This document shows positions 13,109 to 23,824 of a DNA stretch of 64,000 nucleotides, in pieces. A model generated the notes under the pieces. The model saw only the letters and a program-made list of their open reading frames with translations, searched no databases and was not told where the DNA came from. The stretch lies in the NCBI GenBank assembly GCA_030248225.1, contig JASANE010020100.1, positions 1 through 64,000 of the forward strand, in the 5' to 3' direction. The stretch is from Trileptium ribeirensis (taxonomy: Eukaryota > Nematoda > Enoplea > Enoplida > Thoracostomopsidae). Both the position numbers and the translations under genes were made by a program. Every line of letters starts with the position of its first letter. Within the stretch, counting starts at the first letter, position 1.

Positions 13109-13393
13109 AGGACATCCTGTCCTAATTGCAGGAAATTTGAGCTTAAAAGCTCAGGTTTCATGGGAAGATTGGGACTAGAATCACAGATGGTCAACTTCCG
13201 AGTACTCGGAAGATTCAAACTTGATGTCGGCAAGTTTAATTGAAGCCGACCGTCTTTAAGGACATCGACGGTTTACGGTAGTCGTCAAGATTCGATTTTC
13301 CGGAAGTGTCCACAATTGGACACTGAACTAAAACCCAAGAAAAATGGGCGTTGCCCGACCAACGACGATTGGATAGCGACGAAATCGCTATCC
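13109..13393 (+). repeat. Cluster of short perfect stem-loops
   Basis: In about 285 bp: AGGACA/TGTCCT at 13109-13123 (3-nt loop), TGAGCTT/AAGCTCA at 13138-13153, CTTCCGAG/CTCGGAAG at 13195-13212, AAACTTG/CAAGTTT at 13217-13237, GTGTCC/GGACAC at 13306-13323, and GGATAGCGA/TCGCTATCC at 13371-13393 with loop CGAAA. All stems are perfect and loops are 2-7 nt. Confidence 0.75.
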
Positions 13394-14174
13394 TAAACTA
13401 TGGGCAGAAAATTCGAGGCGACGACCAACGCGTCGACTCGTCGAATCAGATGGACTTCGACAGCGAGGAGTTCGGTCGACTCTACTGACCGGCTCCGACG
13501 CTCTATTTTTATGTCCCTAGTTTTGCTGCGACTCGGGTTTTCTCTCGTTTTTCGTTTTCGCTTCGGATTTACTCGATGGACGAAAGATTTCCGCGTTGGT
13601 CTATACCTCGCGAAGGGGGTTCAGCTGGTGCTACCCCAAGGATCGGCAGCCGTAAGTGTGAGGAAGGTTTAGCGACAGCAGGGGTTTATTTTCCCTGTTA
13701 ATTGAAGAGTAACAGACTATTCGTTTAGCTTCCCCGGAATGTAGCGCACCCTTCGTATTTAGGTAGAAACATTCTCGTTCAGGTTCTAACTCCCGCTTCC
13801 CCCGAAATGCTACACACAACCCATTTCTGGAATCAATCATTAATATCGAGGAGACGTTAGGCGATTCGGGATGTACCCGTATAGAGTGCAGTGAGGACTG
13901 ATCAACCCAATGCGAAGTCTTTCTGATTCCCAGTAGTCATAGGTAAGGCAAAATAAAATGGACGCTTCTCGTCCAGGTTTTACATGACTTGCTTCTTTTG
14001 AGGTAGGATCGACGACTTTTCCTAAGCCGACCACGGTTAAATTTCCTGAACGTGCAGGCAACAGAAAACAGGGAGTTGTTCAATGGTTTTGCTATGATGG
14101 TTTCCAAATTTGTAGTTTAGTTGATCGTTCAATGCTCATGCCGTGTTTGAGTTTGGAGAGAATCACAGATTAGG

Positions 14175-14195
14175 GACGGAGGACTAGCCTCCGTC
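14175..14195 (+). repeat. Perfect 8-bp stem-loop
   Basis: GACGGAGG (14175-14182) pairs with CCTCCGTC (14188-14195) around ACTAG. Confidence 0.7.
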
Positions 14196-15046
14196 GGGTT
14201 TTAGGAAACCCTTAAAATTTCGTTTTGTTCTTTGAGCTAGGAAAATTTGGGAACACAAAAGACGGATCAAATTTTAGGTAGTGAAGCTTGAGTTTAAGGT
14301 GTTTGCTGTTTGAACGGATTATTGTCTAGGGATCGTCTCGGTTTAAATTGTTTGACTTTGACCTTAGGGCGTTTAAATCAATTCTGTAAGTATCTCATTC
14401 GAGCACGCATTTCCTTGCGACGACTGACCGGATTAACTTTAGACGCCCCTCTAGACTCCGGGTTATTCTAAAATGAGCTGGAGGAGCAAGCCCCCAGCTG
14501 AGCAAAATTTCGCCGACCTGGACCTGGGACGATGGTGCTTCGTTTTGTGGTGATACACCAGTTCTGACTCCAAATAACTATGTGGCTAAAACAATTAAAT
14601 TTACCGGTGTTCTCCAGTTCACTACGCAATGGTCTTCTCTCGAGACTATTGTGTAAAAGAGCTAGAATTAAAGCTTGCCCCTGCGCCAGAACTAGACAGC
14701 ACCATGGCAGGAGAAACACTCTGTGTCCCCGCCTTCAAACAAAATTATAGAACTTCCTGAAAATAAAGAAAACTTACCTCCTCGCCCGGGCCATTTCGGC
14801 CCCAAACCGGGCGAGTGCAAAACCCCTTTTTTCTTTTAGAGCGAGTTGATCGCTGAGTTTAACTTTTCTTTGAGTTTAGCTCGGTTTGCCCTTTAGGCTA
14901 TGTACTATGTATGCCCTGATTTCATTTTTCTGCAGTTTTAGTATCTGCTAGTTCACTTTCCCGTATTGTGAGTTGATCCTGCACGGAGAATTTAAGTCCG
15001 CTGTAGAATCTTCAGTCTTAACCATTCAGCCATAGGAACACGACAA

Positions 15047-15137
15047 CATTGACAACGAAGTCAATGATAACTCAACTGCACAACAGGGCAGTTGGGACAC
15101 TGCATACAGCAGTGTATTAGGACGACAAGATCGTCGT
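15047..15137 (+). repeat. Second cluster of short stem-loops
   Basis: Four consecutive hairpins: CATTGAC/GTCAATG (15047-15066), CAACTGC/GCAGTTG (15073-15094), ACACTGC/GCAGTGT (15097-15115) and ACGAC/GTCGT (15122-15137), separated by only 2-6 nt. Confidence 0.75.
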
Positions 15138-16775
15138 TAGAGAGAGGCAAAAGACAAACAACCACAGAGAAAACCGAAGTCGCAAATGCGTCCCGGGCCG
15201 ATCTCCCATGGCCCGATTAGTACAAACGACCCCAATAGGTAGGAAATGAGGCTGATTTAGCCTTCGGCTAGGTGCGTTCCGTCTAAAAATATCGTCTACC
15301 CATCTAAAACCCGATACCTCGAATTCAAACAGAAATCAATCAACTGGATGACAGTCTCGTAAGCTGCTCATAAGGACGCATCATGCCACGCAGCACCACG
15401 ACCGCACTCCGTCGGCCTAAATTAAAGGAACTATTCCAGTTTTCCCCTCCTTTTACTTCTGGAGTTCATCGTTCGGTCAGTCGTACCTTTAGGTAGGCAA
15501 GGTCGTCAAATACAATAGCCGGGAACTACGTGTAGGCCCTAATGCAAGTGTATTTTGAGGATAAACGATTATACGCCCCTCGTCAGATTCTGTAGTCGGT
15601 CTTGTTTTGAGCAGCGCTCCGATGATGCTGTTGAGCTCGCGTAGTCAGTTCTGACCACCGACCCTCCTCCGCCTGCACGAGTATTCGTCGCCCAGAGCGA
15701 CCTGCATTAAGGAGCGACTTCTGAAGCACTCTAGGGCCCATGCTTAGTACACTGCATAGCTGATTAGTTCGCTAACATTGAGTGGAAGCAGGGATAACCG
15801 CCCCTAGTCCACGCACGCGCTTGAACCTGCATGCTCCGTACATGTTCCGCTTTTCTGTCTTGTGCCCCATAATCTACCAGACTGAAGCGACCGTTGCGAG
15901 CTGCTGCTAGGCGGCCCCGACTTGATTTGCTTAGTCCGCCCCAGCCTACGTTCACGAACACTCGTCCCCGGATATGGCTTGATTACTACAATAAACTTTG
16001 TGTTTTAGACATTGTGTTCAGACTTATTTCATTCCGAGACGCTAGGAATCTTTACTTTTCTGTGATTTGTCCGCGCAGACGAGCAGGCACTACTCGCCAT
16101 GGGCTTGTGGGCGAGAATGTCACAAGAACTGGCGCGCATGGCCTCCTGACATATCCATTTACGTGCATACCGAGACTAGGAAATAGGATAACTGGAAAAC
16201 GTCACAAAATTTAACCCGTCTGTGACAGTTACTCAAAATTTGTTATGAATTTTCTCGACTCTAATAAGTTAAAACTTTTACTGGTCAAGGTACCTGTACG
16301 CTTGCATAGAATTTACTGAGGAAGCAGGCCACGCCATTGATAATCCGACATTAAACACTCAGGGCCCGTCGGAACCCTGTGGGGGCCACATAGGTCAATG
16401 CTCTAACACGGAGCACACCAAGATTTTTACTAGGTAAATCAACTTGAGATTCAAAATTCTAGGGACACTTACACATTTTATTTCAACACTTATCATACTA
16501 AAATAGAACTAAACAACTTCCGTTGAGTCTATGATAGGGAATAGCGGCTAGGCTCCATGACCTGCGAGCAGGTGTCGGTGCTAGCCTCCCTGTGGGACCT
16601 CAGAAATCATACCCGCTACTAGACACGGGCGCAACCCTTCGGGCGGGGTCCGAACACACCCCGTGAAGCGCGCCTGCGGCCTGCTAAGCTGTGTAGCTTC
16701 TTGGGTCTGACCAAGAATAGGATTAAACTTTCAACACCTATGGTCCGCCCTTGAAGTTACGATAGCCGGGGTCGT

Positions 16776-16828
16776 ATGGGCATGGCGTTCGGAAGTTGCG
16801 CCATGCAGCTGCGTCACCGGTTATTACA
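16776..16828 (+). repeat. LTR-like direct repeat, 5' copy
   Basis: 53-bp block (GGAAGTTGCGCCATGCAGCT within it) matching 33122-33174 with three mismatches. A weaker match (CCGCCCTT) extends about 30 bp upstream in both. Confidence 0.7.
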
Positions 16829-18272
16829 ACGTATGGGGGCTACGCCGTGAGGCGTAAAATTTTATTCCAAACCCCACGTAGGGAGTTAAAATTTTGTTCA
16901 AATCATACTCCGTGGAGGCGTAAAACTTTCGCTCGGACCCTATGCCCGTGAGTTTGAGTTTTTACTCCTACGCCGTAAGCTAATTCATTGTCTTTTGCTT
17001 CGACTTTCCTTCTAGTGAGCTCGCGGACGACGGTTGCTCACAAGACATTTCTGGAGTAGGTACCTAGCCAAATTTACGCAGGAACATTCTATTTCTGATA
17101 AGGACCTCTCGCAAGCGGAATATACCCTGAATTGTCTAAGGTGTTCTTGGTTTACATTTACCGATGTGTGGTATTAATTTGTGTATGTGTTTCGTTATGT
17201 TTGTGCCCTTGCTTGATCGATGGTTATAGCTGTTTCATGCTAGGATCCAGTCCGCCTGATTGACTTTTGAGTAAAGGGAGTAATCCATGCTGCGGTCTGC
17301 GGTCCCGTTGAGAGCGCTGTTTCACCGGTGCACCAAAACTTAAGGCACTGTTTCAGGAATTCTGTGCTTATAATTTGCTAAGTAATTAACTAGCGTGCTA
17401 ATTTACTATCAGTGTGTATAATTCCGCAAATATACCTGCTGCTATATTTGCGGAATTAACGTCGCTTTGTGTACTATTACGTCGCTAATTTTATCGCAAT
17501 TTGTCCTTTTCGCCGGGGCGCGTACTTCCAATTGGTCATTCGTCACTGATTCGATTTTGGTTAGCACAACCAGTTTTCAGCAGGACGAACGTGGCGCTTG
17601 CCCCCTCAGTAATTGTACAGCAAGTATCTGTCAATCCGGGACGTTGGACACTTAATTCGTTGCTTCTCGTACGGAACTCTGATACAATCCTTGCCGCTAT
17701 CGCAGGAACAGTACGATTTGGTACGACGCGAATTCGACGCCGACGCACGTTGTGGTATTGCTCGCTGGATCGGATACCGTGGACCGTTGTTTGGGGACTG
17801 TGCCGCAATCGAACAGTTTATTATCGTGGTGCCGGACTGAACTTTTGCCTAGTGGACGATCGATCTAGAAGACACTTGGACGTCAATATTGGAACATTGT
17901 AATTTACATTTGTATTTTTGTTTTATCTTTGCTAACTCGTGTTTGTTTATTAACTTTACGCCGATTATTGTTCCGGTAATTTCAAGGCTACTGTTATTCG
18001 ATAATTCGCGTCGTATCATTGAATCGCTACCGTTCTCTGACTGTTTGGTTTGCTGACCGGGACCGTTGTGTTTCTAAAGTGATAACTGGATTGTGTGACC
18101 TATTTTTGGATTCAGCCTCAATTTTAGTCCTTCACTACGGTAAAAAGGAATTTAGTTGCGACCTCCTTGAGCTCTGCTGAACCTGAATACAAGTTAATAA
18201 CTACTTGTGACCGCTGCGCTAACTAAGGCTAACCTACTGCATACGGTTATCGAACAACAATCAACAGGTAAA
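16829..18272 (+). other. Retroelement 5' LTR/leader, no gene
   Basis: Begins with imperfect repeats around TACGCCGTGAGGCGTA and AAAATTTT (16833-16985), then leader sequence to the gag start. It holds the 16-bp stem-loop at 17419-17458. Short frames at 17467-17902 in three registers are not supported as genes. Confidence 0.5.
17419..17458 (+). repeat. Perfect 16-bp stem-loop in the retroelement leader
   Basis: TAATTCCGCAAATATA (17419-17434) is the exact reverse complement of 17443-17458, with the 8-nt loop CCTGCTGC. Its position between the presumed 5' LTR and gag could suit a packaging or translation-control structure, which is inference. Confidence 0.85.
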
Positions 18273-21200
18273 ATGGACCCTAACGTCAACCACAACGGAG
18301 ACTTGGAGACTAGTGACTTCTTCGGCGCGACTGATGGACCGATGGAGGACACCGTACGGACTAGAACTCGACCGGCTGCAACTGCCGGCGAGCGACCGTT
18401 GACGCCGCCACCACCCCGACCGACCGGACACTTGCGTCGTGGAGAATTTGCCGAAGCGCTCGGCGCGGACGCGAGTGCCACGAATGCGATTCTACACCAC
18501 TTAACCACCCAGTCCACTGGTCCTCCTATGATACCGTTAAGGGACATGCCGACCTTTGATGGGAAACCTGGAGGTCAGGATTTCGAGGATTGGGTTCGTA
18601 TGTACAATCGTCTCGCTAACGCCAATGGTTGGGACGATCGTCGAAAGTTAATTTGTGTACCAGCTCTCTTGCGTGGACCGGCAAGGGAGGCCTTCGAAGG
18701 CCTTCCACCGGCGAAGCGCCAAAGTTTCCTAGGACTCGTCGCTAACTTACGCTTCTTGTTCTCGTCTTCTCGTAGACCTGAGAAATCACTATCAGGACTT
18801 TGCACTAGGCAACAAGGAGCGAACGAACCAGTCGCAATGTATGGCTTAGAGCTGCAGAAGTTGTGTGATCGTGCCTTCCCTGACATGGAGGATGAGCAAA
18901 GGAACAGCATGCTTCGTATGTTCTTCCAGAGGGGCTTACGACCCGAAGTGCGCAGGCAAGTCCTTAACCAGATTCATGAGTGCGAGACTTTCCGGGATAA
19001 TGTGAGTGTTGCTAAGCGGTATGAGGATGCCAACGCTGCTTGCCCCGACCCGAACGCTTCGGTTACTAGTAAGCCCCGCACTAAAACCGTGAACTTACTT
19101 CTTGAGGAAGGAGGCGAAGGTCTGATCACACAACTCCAGACCATGATAGAGGAACATCGTAAGGCAAACAGTAGTAACAGCGATACGATTAGTCGGTTGT
19201 TAGATGTAATAGACAAGCGAGCTGAAAATACGCACCAGCTAAACGCACTCACGCAGCCGTTTGTACCCGCTGTGGCCGCCGCGCCACCGTCACGCGCACT
19301 GCCGCCGCCAATTGCTTGCTATCGTTGTGGAGAACCAGGACATGTTATGCGCGATTGTCCGCATCCCGCGCGTTATCCGCCAGCCGCTAACAACGCGCCG
19401 CGTAATGCCGAGCCAGTATCAGTCTATGTTTCTGGCGCTGTACGCCGAGAGCCAACGCAGTACCAACCGAGGAACTACGGAGGAACTTACCCGCGAAATG
19501 ATAACTATACTATGGGCCGTGGAGGTCCTCAACCACCTCCGCCTCGTCGCTTCGAGACCGGAGCTGGATACCGAAATAATCCAGGATGGAATAATGGAGG
19601 AAATCCCCAGAATTTGAACCAACCTGGATATCAGTCTAACCGTCCACCCCCAGGTTTTGTTAATAATGTTCGCGGAAATGGAGACTACGCAATTAACCGA
19701 CAACCCGCTATGTATAACAACAGGCCTGGACAGGCTAATGGATACCAGAGAGTCTCTAATGAGCGACCTCAGTTTGAGCGCAGTATAGGCCCACCGCAAC
19801 AGGTTAATCGTCCCTATGCAGGAAATGGAGGAAATAGGAACGGAGGTGCAGTAGAGCGCCGCCGATACCAGCTAAACTGTAGTGCTTCGCAAACAAAAGG
19901 TAATCGTGAACCCAGTCGAGCCACCACCCATCGTTTAGATGTGCTCAGTCGCGAACTCGGCATGATCCAGGGTAAGTTAGGGTATAGCGCCCCGACTGGA
20001 CGAGTGAATGCTATTGCAATTGCAGACGAACCGCAGTATGACGACGATGGATACGAGATGAACAGGAACGACGATGACATGGACTTTTCTGAGATGACGG
20101 AGGGATTTGTTGAGAGGCATCTGAATGTGATTACGACCGCTCCTTGGGCTGACGCCGCGCGTCTTCCTCGGAGTTGTAGTCCGTTCCAGCCGATCGACAA
20201 TCCCGAAGATAGGACATTGAGCTCTGCGGACGCCGACTATGAACAGCACTTGGACGACAGCACTAGCACTGTATATAGCACCGAAAATATAAAATACCAA
20301 AAAGAGGGTTATTTGGGAGAGGGATTGTATATGTCATGTGTGGATGTGCCTAGCGCAGGTTTCGATCCACTTGTATATATGTCTGCGAGCGATTTAGAGA
20401 GCGAACCGCGAGGCGAGCGACCGATCGATCAATCGAACTGTCCGGCCATGCGTGGGCCCGGAATGAACGAACGAACGTTGATTGCATTGGAAGGTAGTAA
20501 TGGTAGTGTTGAGATTTGTGAAGAAATGGAGAATAGTTATGTTGAAAATTATAGGTTAAGTGAGTATAAGGAAAGTGATGATTTTATTGCCGGTAGTCCC
20601 CAGGGAATCACCTCAAGGGGGAATTCCGGAACCCCCAGCTCTTTGGAGATGACTGGAAGGAAAGTGGATGATGATGTTGATGTATTTGAGCCATTATTAT
20701 TATTTTCCTCCTCTGTGGCTGGCCATCCGAGAGAGAGTGTGGTTGATGTTGTTGATGATTATTCCGGCAGGGAAGCCGAGGACGTTGATATGGCTCAGGA
20801 AGATACGGATCGATTCGGGTCGTCGTGTGAGACACCCATGGAGCTTTTGGAGACCGATGGACGGTCAGGAACGATGGAGGTTAGGTCAGACGATGTAGAG
20901 GCCTCATCAGAGTCGCCTAGCCCTAGTTCCGTTCTAAATTATAGGTCGTATGATGTAGTATGTGGGTCGGACCGCCGCGCGGGTCGTCCCTTGTGTGAGC
21001 GTGAGAATTGTGTGTCGTATGAACTTGCTGATTTGCCTAAGTTAGGTCGCGCTTGTAGTCTTAGTGAATTTATGGCGGATAATGATGGAAGTGATGTTGA
21101 TGTAATTGAGTGCTATTTTGAACCGGCCAATTATAGCACCGATGGACTTGAGGTGACTTTCCCGACCTCATTGGCAAGGGGTACCACGGTCATTGGGTCC

Positions 21201-22538
21201 TTCCTTGATGCTGACCGGGGCCGCCCTTGTCACCCGTATCCAAGCAGAGGTAGCAACGGGTTCGCGACCGTTTGCACCGATGAAGCGGGTATGATCGTTG
21301 GGGCTGAAAGTATTGCCCGGGGTCTGCCCAGATACGGGGATGTTGATGGCGGAGTGGCAAATAAAGGCCGTCCATCGCATTGTGAGGCTTCCGTTGCGCC
21401 AACCGTTGCTGAAGCGCGCAGTAACGTTCCCCATGCTGAGCTAAGTTTTTTCAATGACTTGCGTGATGAAGTTGATGCGGTTAATGATGTTGCTGATCGG
21501 AAGTGTAGTGAATCGAGGGAGTCGGTTGAACTCCTAGTTGAACAAAGTGGATCCACAGCGAGCGATGCGAATCATTTAAGCGAAGCGAAAGTGTCTAATC
21601 TAAGTCAAGGTACCACACATGCACCTAGCGATACTGAGGATGAACTGGACGATGAGCATGGGTATAGAGTAGTTGTCGCACCGGACGATTCCGACAATAG
21701 CTACGATGAATACAGCGATGATGAACTCGACGAGGAACAACTATTGAGCGACGAAGAGTTCTGGGCGAATTGGGAAGATCCGAACGCTGATTGGTACAAA
21801 CGTGAACCCACCCCCGATGTACGAGAGTGGCACCGTGAAGGGGCGTGGGAAACGCGCCGAAACAATGTGTTACCGCGAGCACCATCGGACGGCGGTGTTG
21901 ACTTGAGCCTGCGAACAAGTCATTTGTCAATCCGCTCCGAAGGCGCTGATGATACCACAAGTGAAGGTGAGGCGGATGAGACCACCGAAGAAGATAGTGA
22001 TGAGAATGAGTCGATGGACGCGAGCGAGTTGAGATTGGCCCGAGAAGATGATAGTGCAGGGGAGGATCCTATCGAAGGGTCGCCGCGTATGCTTCCGGGT
22101 AATTTAGGTGAGTCCGCTGACACTTTGTCTAGTATTTCTAGCAATATTCTGGGATCCGTCGAAGAGGTGCCTTGTACGCCCTCGGGTAATTCGGATAGCC
22201 CACTTAAGGAACCTAAGACGGCGGAGGATGAATCCGTCGAAGGGAGACCAAGTATGTCCCCGGGTAATTCGGAGGAATCCGTAAGCATAGTCAGTGAACA
22301 TTCAGACGCATGTATGGGACGAAGACAGTTACTTAACTTTGTGCAGGACGCTAACGACGAACGATCACGCCGACTGGATGAGCAGTTGCATAGCATGTAT
22401 GGACTCTATCTTACTAACGACACCCCGATTGAACGCGGACGTATTCGCCCATTGACGGCGAATGAACGGAATCGACTTGTGGGACCAGACGCATTGTTTG
22501 CCATTTCCACTGATCATGCCGAGACCTCGAACTATTAA
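18273..22538 (+). CDS. gag: Gag polyprotein with CCHC knuckle and very long acidic C-terminal region
   Basis: I place the start at ATG 18273 (AAAATGG context) rather than the upstream GTG at 18207 in the same frame. That gives 1421 residues, two to three times a usual gypsy Gag. Residues about 90-270 are a retrotransposon capsid domain (FDGKPGGQDFEDWVRMYNRL through LRPEVRRQVL). A CCHC zinc knuckle, CYRCGEPGHVMRDC, lies near residue 350 and is followed by a Gly/Asn/Pro/Arg-rich linker. The last ~850 residues are strongly acidic and Ser-rich with no family I recognise. Near the end is a loose three-fold repeat built on S(V/I)E(G/E)xP...PGN. The whole frame is uninterrupted, in contrast to the broken pol. 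It would form the particle shell and bind element RNA; the tail's role is unknown. Confidence 0.85.
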   Translation: MDPNVNHNGDLETSDFFGATDGPMEDTVRTRTRPAATAGERPLTPPPPRPTGHLRRGEFAEALGADASATNAILHHLTTQSTGPPMIPLRDMPTFDGKPGGQDFEDWVRMYNRLANANGWDDRRKLICVPALLRGPAREAFEGLPPAKRQSFLGLVANLRFLFSSSRRPEKSLSGLCTRQQGANEPVAMYGLELQKLCDRAFPDMEDEQRNSMLRMFFQRGLRPEVRRQVLNQIHECETFRDNVSVAKRYEDANAACPDPNASVTSKPRTKTVNLLLEEGGEGLITQLQTMIEEHRKANSSNSDTISRLLDVIDKRAENTHQLNALTQPFVPAVAAAPPSRALPPPIACYRCGEPGHVMRDCPHPARYPPAANNAPRNAEPVSVYVSGAVRREPTQYQPRNYGGTYPRNDNYTMGRGGPQPPPPRRFETGAGYRNNPGWNNGGNPQNLNQPGYQSNRPPPGFVNNVRGNGDYAINRQPAMYNNRPGQANGYQRVSNERPQFERSIGPPQQVNRPYAGNGGNRNGGAVERRRYQLNCSASQTKGNREPSRATTHRLDVLSRELGMIQGKLGYSAPTGRVNAIAIADEPQYDDDGYEMNRNDDDMDFSEMTEGFVERHLNVITTAPWADAARLPRSCSPFQPIDNPEDRTLSSADADYEQHLDDSTSTVYSTENIKYQKEGYLGEGLYMSCVDVPSAGFDPLVYMSASDLESEPRGERPIDQSNCPAMRGPGMNERTLIALEGSNGSVEICEEMENSYVENYRLSEYKESDDFIAGSPQGITSRGNSGTPSSLEMTGRKVDDDVDVFEPLLLFSSSVAGHPRESVVDVVDDYSGREAEDVDMAQEDTDRFGSSCETPMELLETDGRSGTMEVRSDDVEASSESPSPSSVLNYRSYDVVCGSDRRAGRPLCERENCVSYELADLPKLGRACSLSEFMADNDGSDVDVIECYFEPANYSTDGLEVTFPTSLARGTTVIGSFLDADRGRPCHPYPSRGSNGFATVCTDEAGMIVGAESIARGLPRYGDVDGGVANKGRPSHCEASVAPTVAEARSNVPHAELSFFNDLRDEVDAVNDVADRKCSESRESVELLVEQSGSTASDANHLSEAKVSNLSQGTTHAPSDTEDELDDEHGYRVVVAPDDSDNSYDEYSDDELDEEQLLSDEEFWANWEDPNADWYKREPTPDVREWHREGAWETRRNNVLPRAPSDGGVDLSLRTSHLSIRSEGADDTTSEGEADETTEEDSDENESMDASELRLAREDDSAGEDPIEGSPRMLPGNLGESADTLSSISSNILGSVEEVPCTPSGNSDSPLKEPKTAEDESVEGRPSMSPGNSEESVSIVSEHSDACMGRRQLLNFVQDANDERSRRLDEQLHSMYGLYLTNDTPIERGRIRPLTANERNRLVGPDALFAISTDHAETSNY

Positions 22539-22691
22539 TACCCGCGCATCGAATTAACTGAAAAGTCGGCCCCTTATAAAGCGGAATGTCTTATTCCGAT
22601 TAACTTTAGAGCAGGTGAGATAAACGTTGACTTCGGACAGTCTGTGGTACTACAACCGCAGGCCCTTTTCTATAGAAGAGTTGTGTTAGCC

Positions 22692-23063
22692 ATGGAGCAA
22701 TTGAACAACCTGAGTAGGCTTTTCGATGTTCGCTTCGAATGCAGTGAGGACGCAGCTCTTCAACGAGATTCTGCCATGTTGAGCAGTATTCTAGGCATGG
22801 TCTCCCCTATCGATCATCGCGTAACTGGATTGTACCTCGATCCAGTGGCTCTTGCTTCGTTGGAACTCCTCATGGAATTGTTGGGTCAATGCGTGAATGG
22901 CCACACGCTCCAGCAAGTCATGGAGAAGGAATTTGAGGCAGAGTTGACTATGCACCCAATGTGCCAAGAGTGTAGGAGTGTCATGCCCGACCAACATCGA
23001 GCGTTGATCCTTGCTGTTATTTTGTCGGACACCACGGAAAATGGAATTACCAAGGTACTTTAA
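22692..23063 (+). CDS. Unknown small ORF between Gag and Env-like region
   Basis: Start chosen at ATG 22692 because the frame upstream has only a GTG. It encodes 123 residues, mostly helical in appearance, with a CxxC near the end (MHPMCQECRSVMPDQHR). No family recognised. The next ORF (23144) follows in another frame after 80 bp, so the two may once have been one protein. Confidence 0.4.
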   Translation: MEQLNNLSRLFDVRFECSEDAALQRDSAMLSSILGMVSPIDHRVTGLYLDPVALASLELLMELLGQCVNGHTLQQVMEKEFEAELTMHPMCQECRSVMPDQHRALILAVILSDTTENGITKVL

Positions 23064-23143
23064 GCACTGCTTGCGCTTCCATCCGCATTGACGGGTATAT
23101 AATACCTAACTGGCGATACTATATTGGTATTCAGACGCCCCGA

Positions 23144-23824
23144 ATGCAACGGCTCTCCCGTGCTGCCAACATCGACTTGCATGAGATGCTGAGCGAAGCG
23201 CCTCAGCTGTTGGAATTCATCTACAGCAATCAGGGCAGTGAAGGAGTCCCAATCACTACTTTTGTTCAGTACGCAATGTATAACATGGAGTTTGCAGACG
23301 AGTCCCATAGACGGGATCGCCTAGTGCTCTTGTGTGCGCGTTTAAGACTCCTGAGACGTCCTGCTAGCGTCAATCTGCTCCAAATTGAGTGCGGCATGAC
23401 AATCGGTGAACATGTAGAAGTGGACTACCTAATTGCGGAACCGTGTACACTCCGACGCAGTAGTATCAATAGCTCTACTCAAGACTTGGACGAACAGCTG
23501 GCCCTAGCGATGGCCGACTGTTTGAGCTCATCCGAAGAGGATCTCGATGAGCAAGGTGAACCAACGGTAGAGAATGTCCGACCAGCTGATAGGGAAACCC
23601 CGAATGGAACTGACGGACAAGCAGTAAATAGTGAGGATGAATCAGAGCCTCCCCGAAAGATGGCTCGACCTTCCTCTGCTGGACTAAATAATGGCCTAGG
23701 TCAAAATACAGGTTTGCGGAAAGTATGCACCATCTTGCTGTTACTTTTGCTTTCAACGTTAAGCTCTACGCACGCCACGCTCTCGCCTTTCAGTGATGCA
23801 ATCTCGCGACTAGTGCGTTTGTAA
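23144..23824 (+). CDS. Unknown ORF ending in a hydrophobic, signal-peptide-like segment
   Basis: 226 residues. The first ~110 are a helical domain with no recognised family, followed by an acidic Ser/Glu-rich linker with a basic patch (PPRKMARP). The last ~35 residues contain a run of leucines ending in a small-residue stretch (VCTILLLLLLSTLSSTHA) that looks like a signal peptide. It sits directly before the Env-like sequence, which continues in another frame, so this segment may be the original Env signal peptide joined by a frame change. Function unknown. Confidence 0.4.
   Translation: MQRLSRAANIDLHEMLSEAPQLLEFIYSNQGSEGVPITTFVQYAMYNMEFADESHRRDRLVLLCARLRLLRRPASVNLLQIECGMTIGEHVEVDYLIAEPCTLRRSSINSSTQDLDEQLALAMADCLSSSEEDLDEQGEPTVENVRPADRETPNGTDGQAVNSEDESEPPRKMARPSSAGLNNGLGQNTGLRKVCTILLLLLLSTLSSTHATLSPFSDAISRLVRL

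Larger units (their letters stand above)
13094..16775. other. Non-coding tract rich in stem-loops; no gene recognised
   Basis: No convincing reading frame on either strand. The tract is unusually full of short perfect inverted repeats, clustered at 13109-13393 and 15047-15137 with isolated ones at 14175-14195 and about 14788-14815. An AATAAA lies near 15989. It may be part of a retroelement LTR/leader or an unrecognised structured repeat. Confidence 0.5.

Noticed and set aside
18194..20300. Minus-strand ORFs opposite the Gag capsid and zinc-knuckle region
   Set aside because: Antisense shadows of a clearly identified gag frame.
21168..22396. Several minus-strand ORFs of 65-158 codons inside gag
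   Set aside because: Shadows of the strongly biased acidic gag coding sequence on the other strand.
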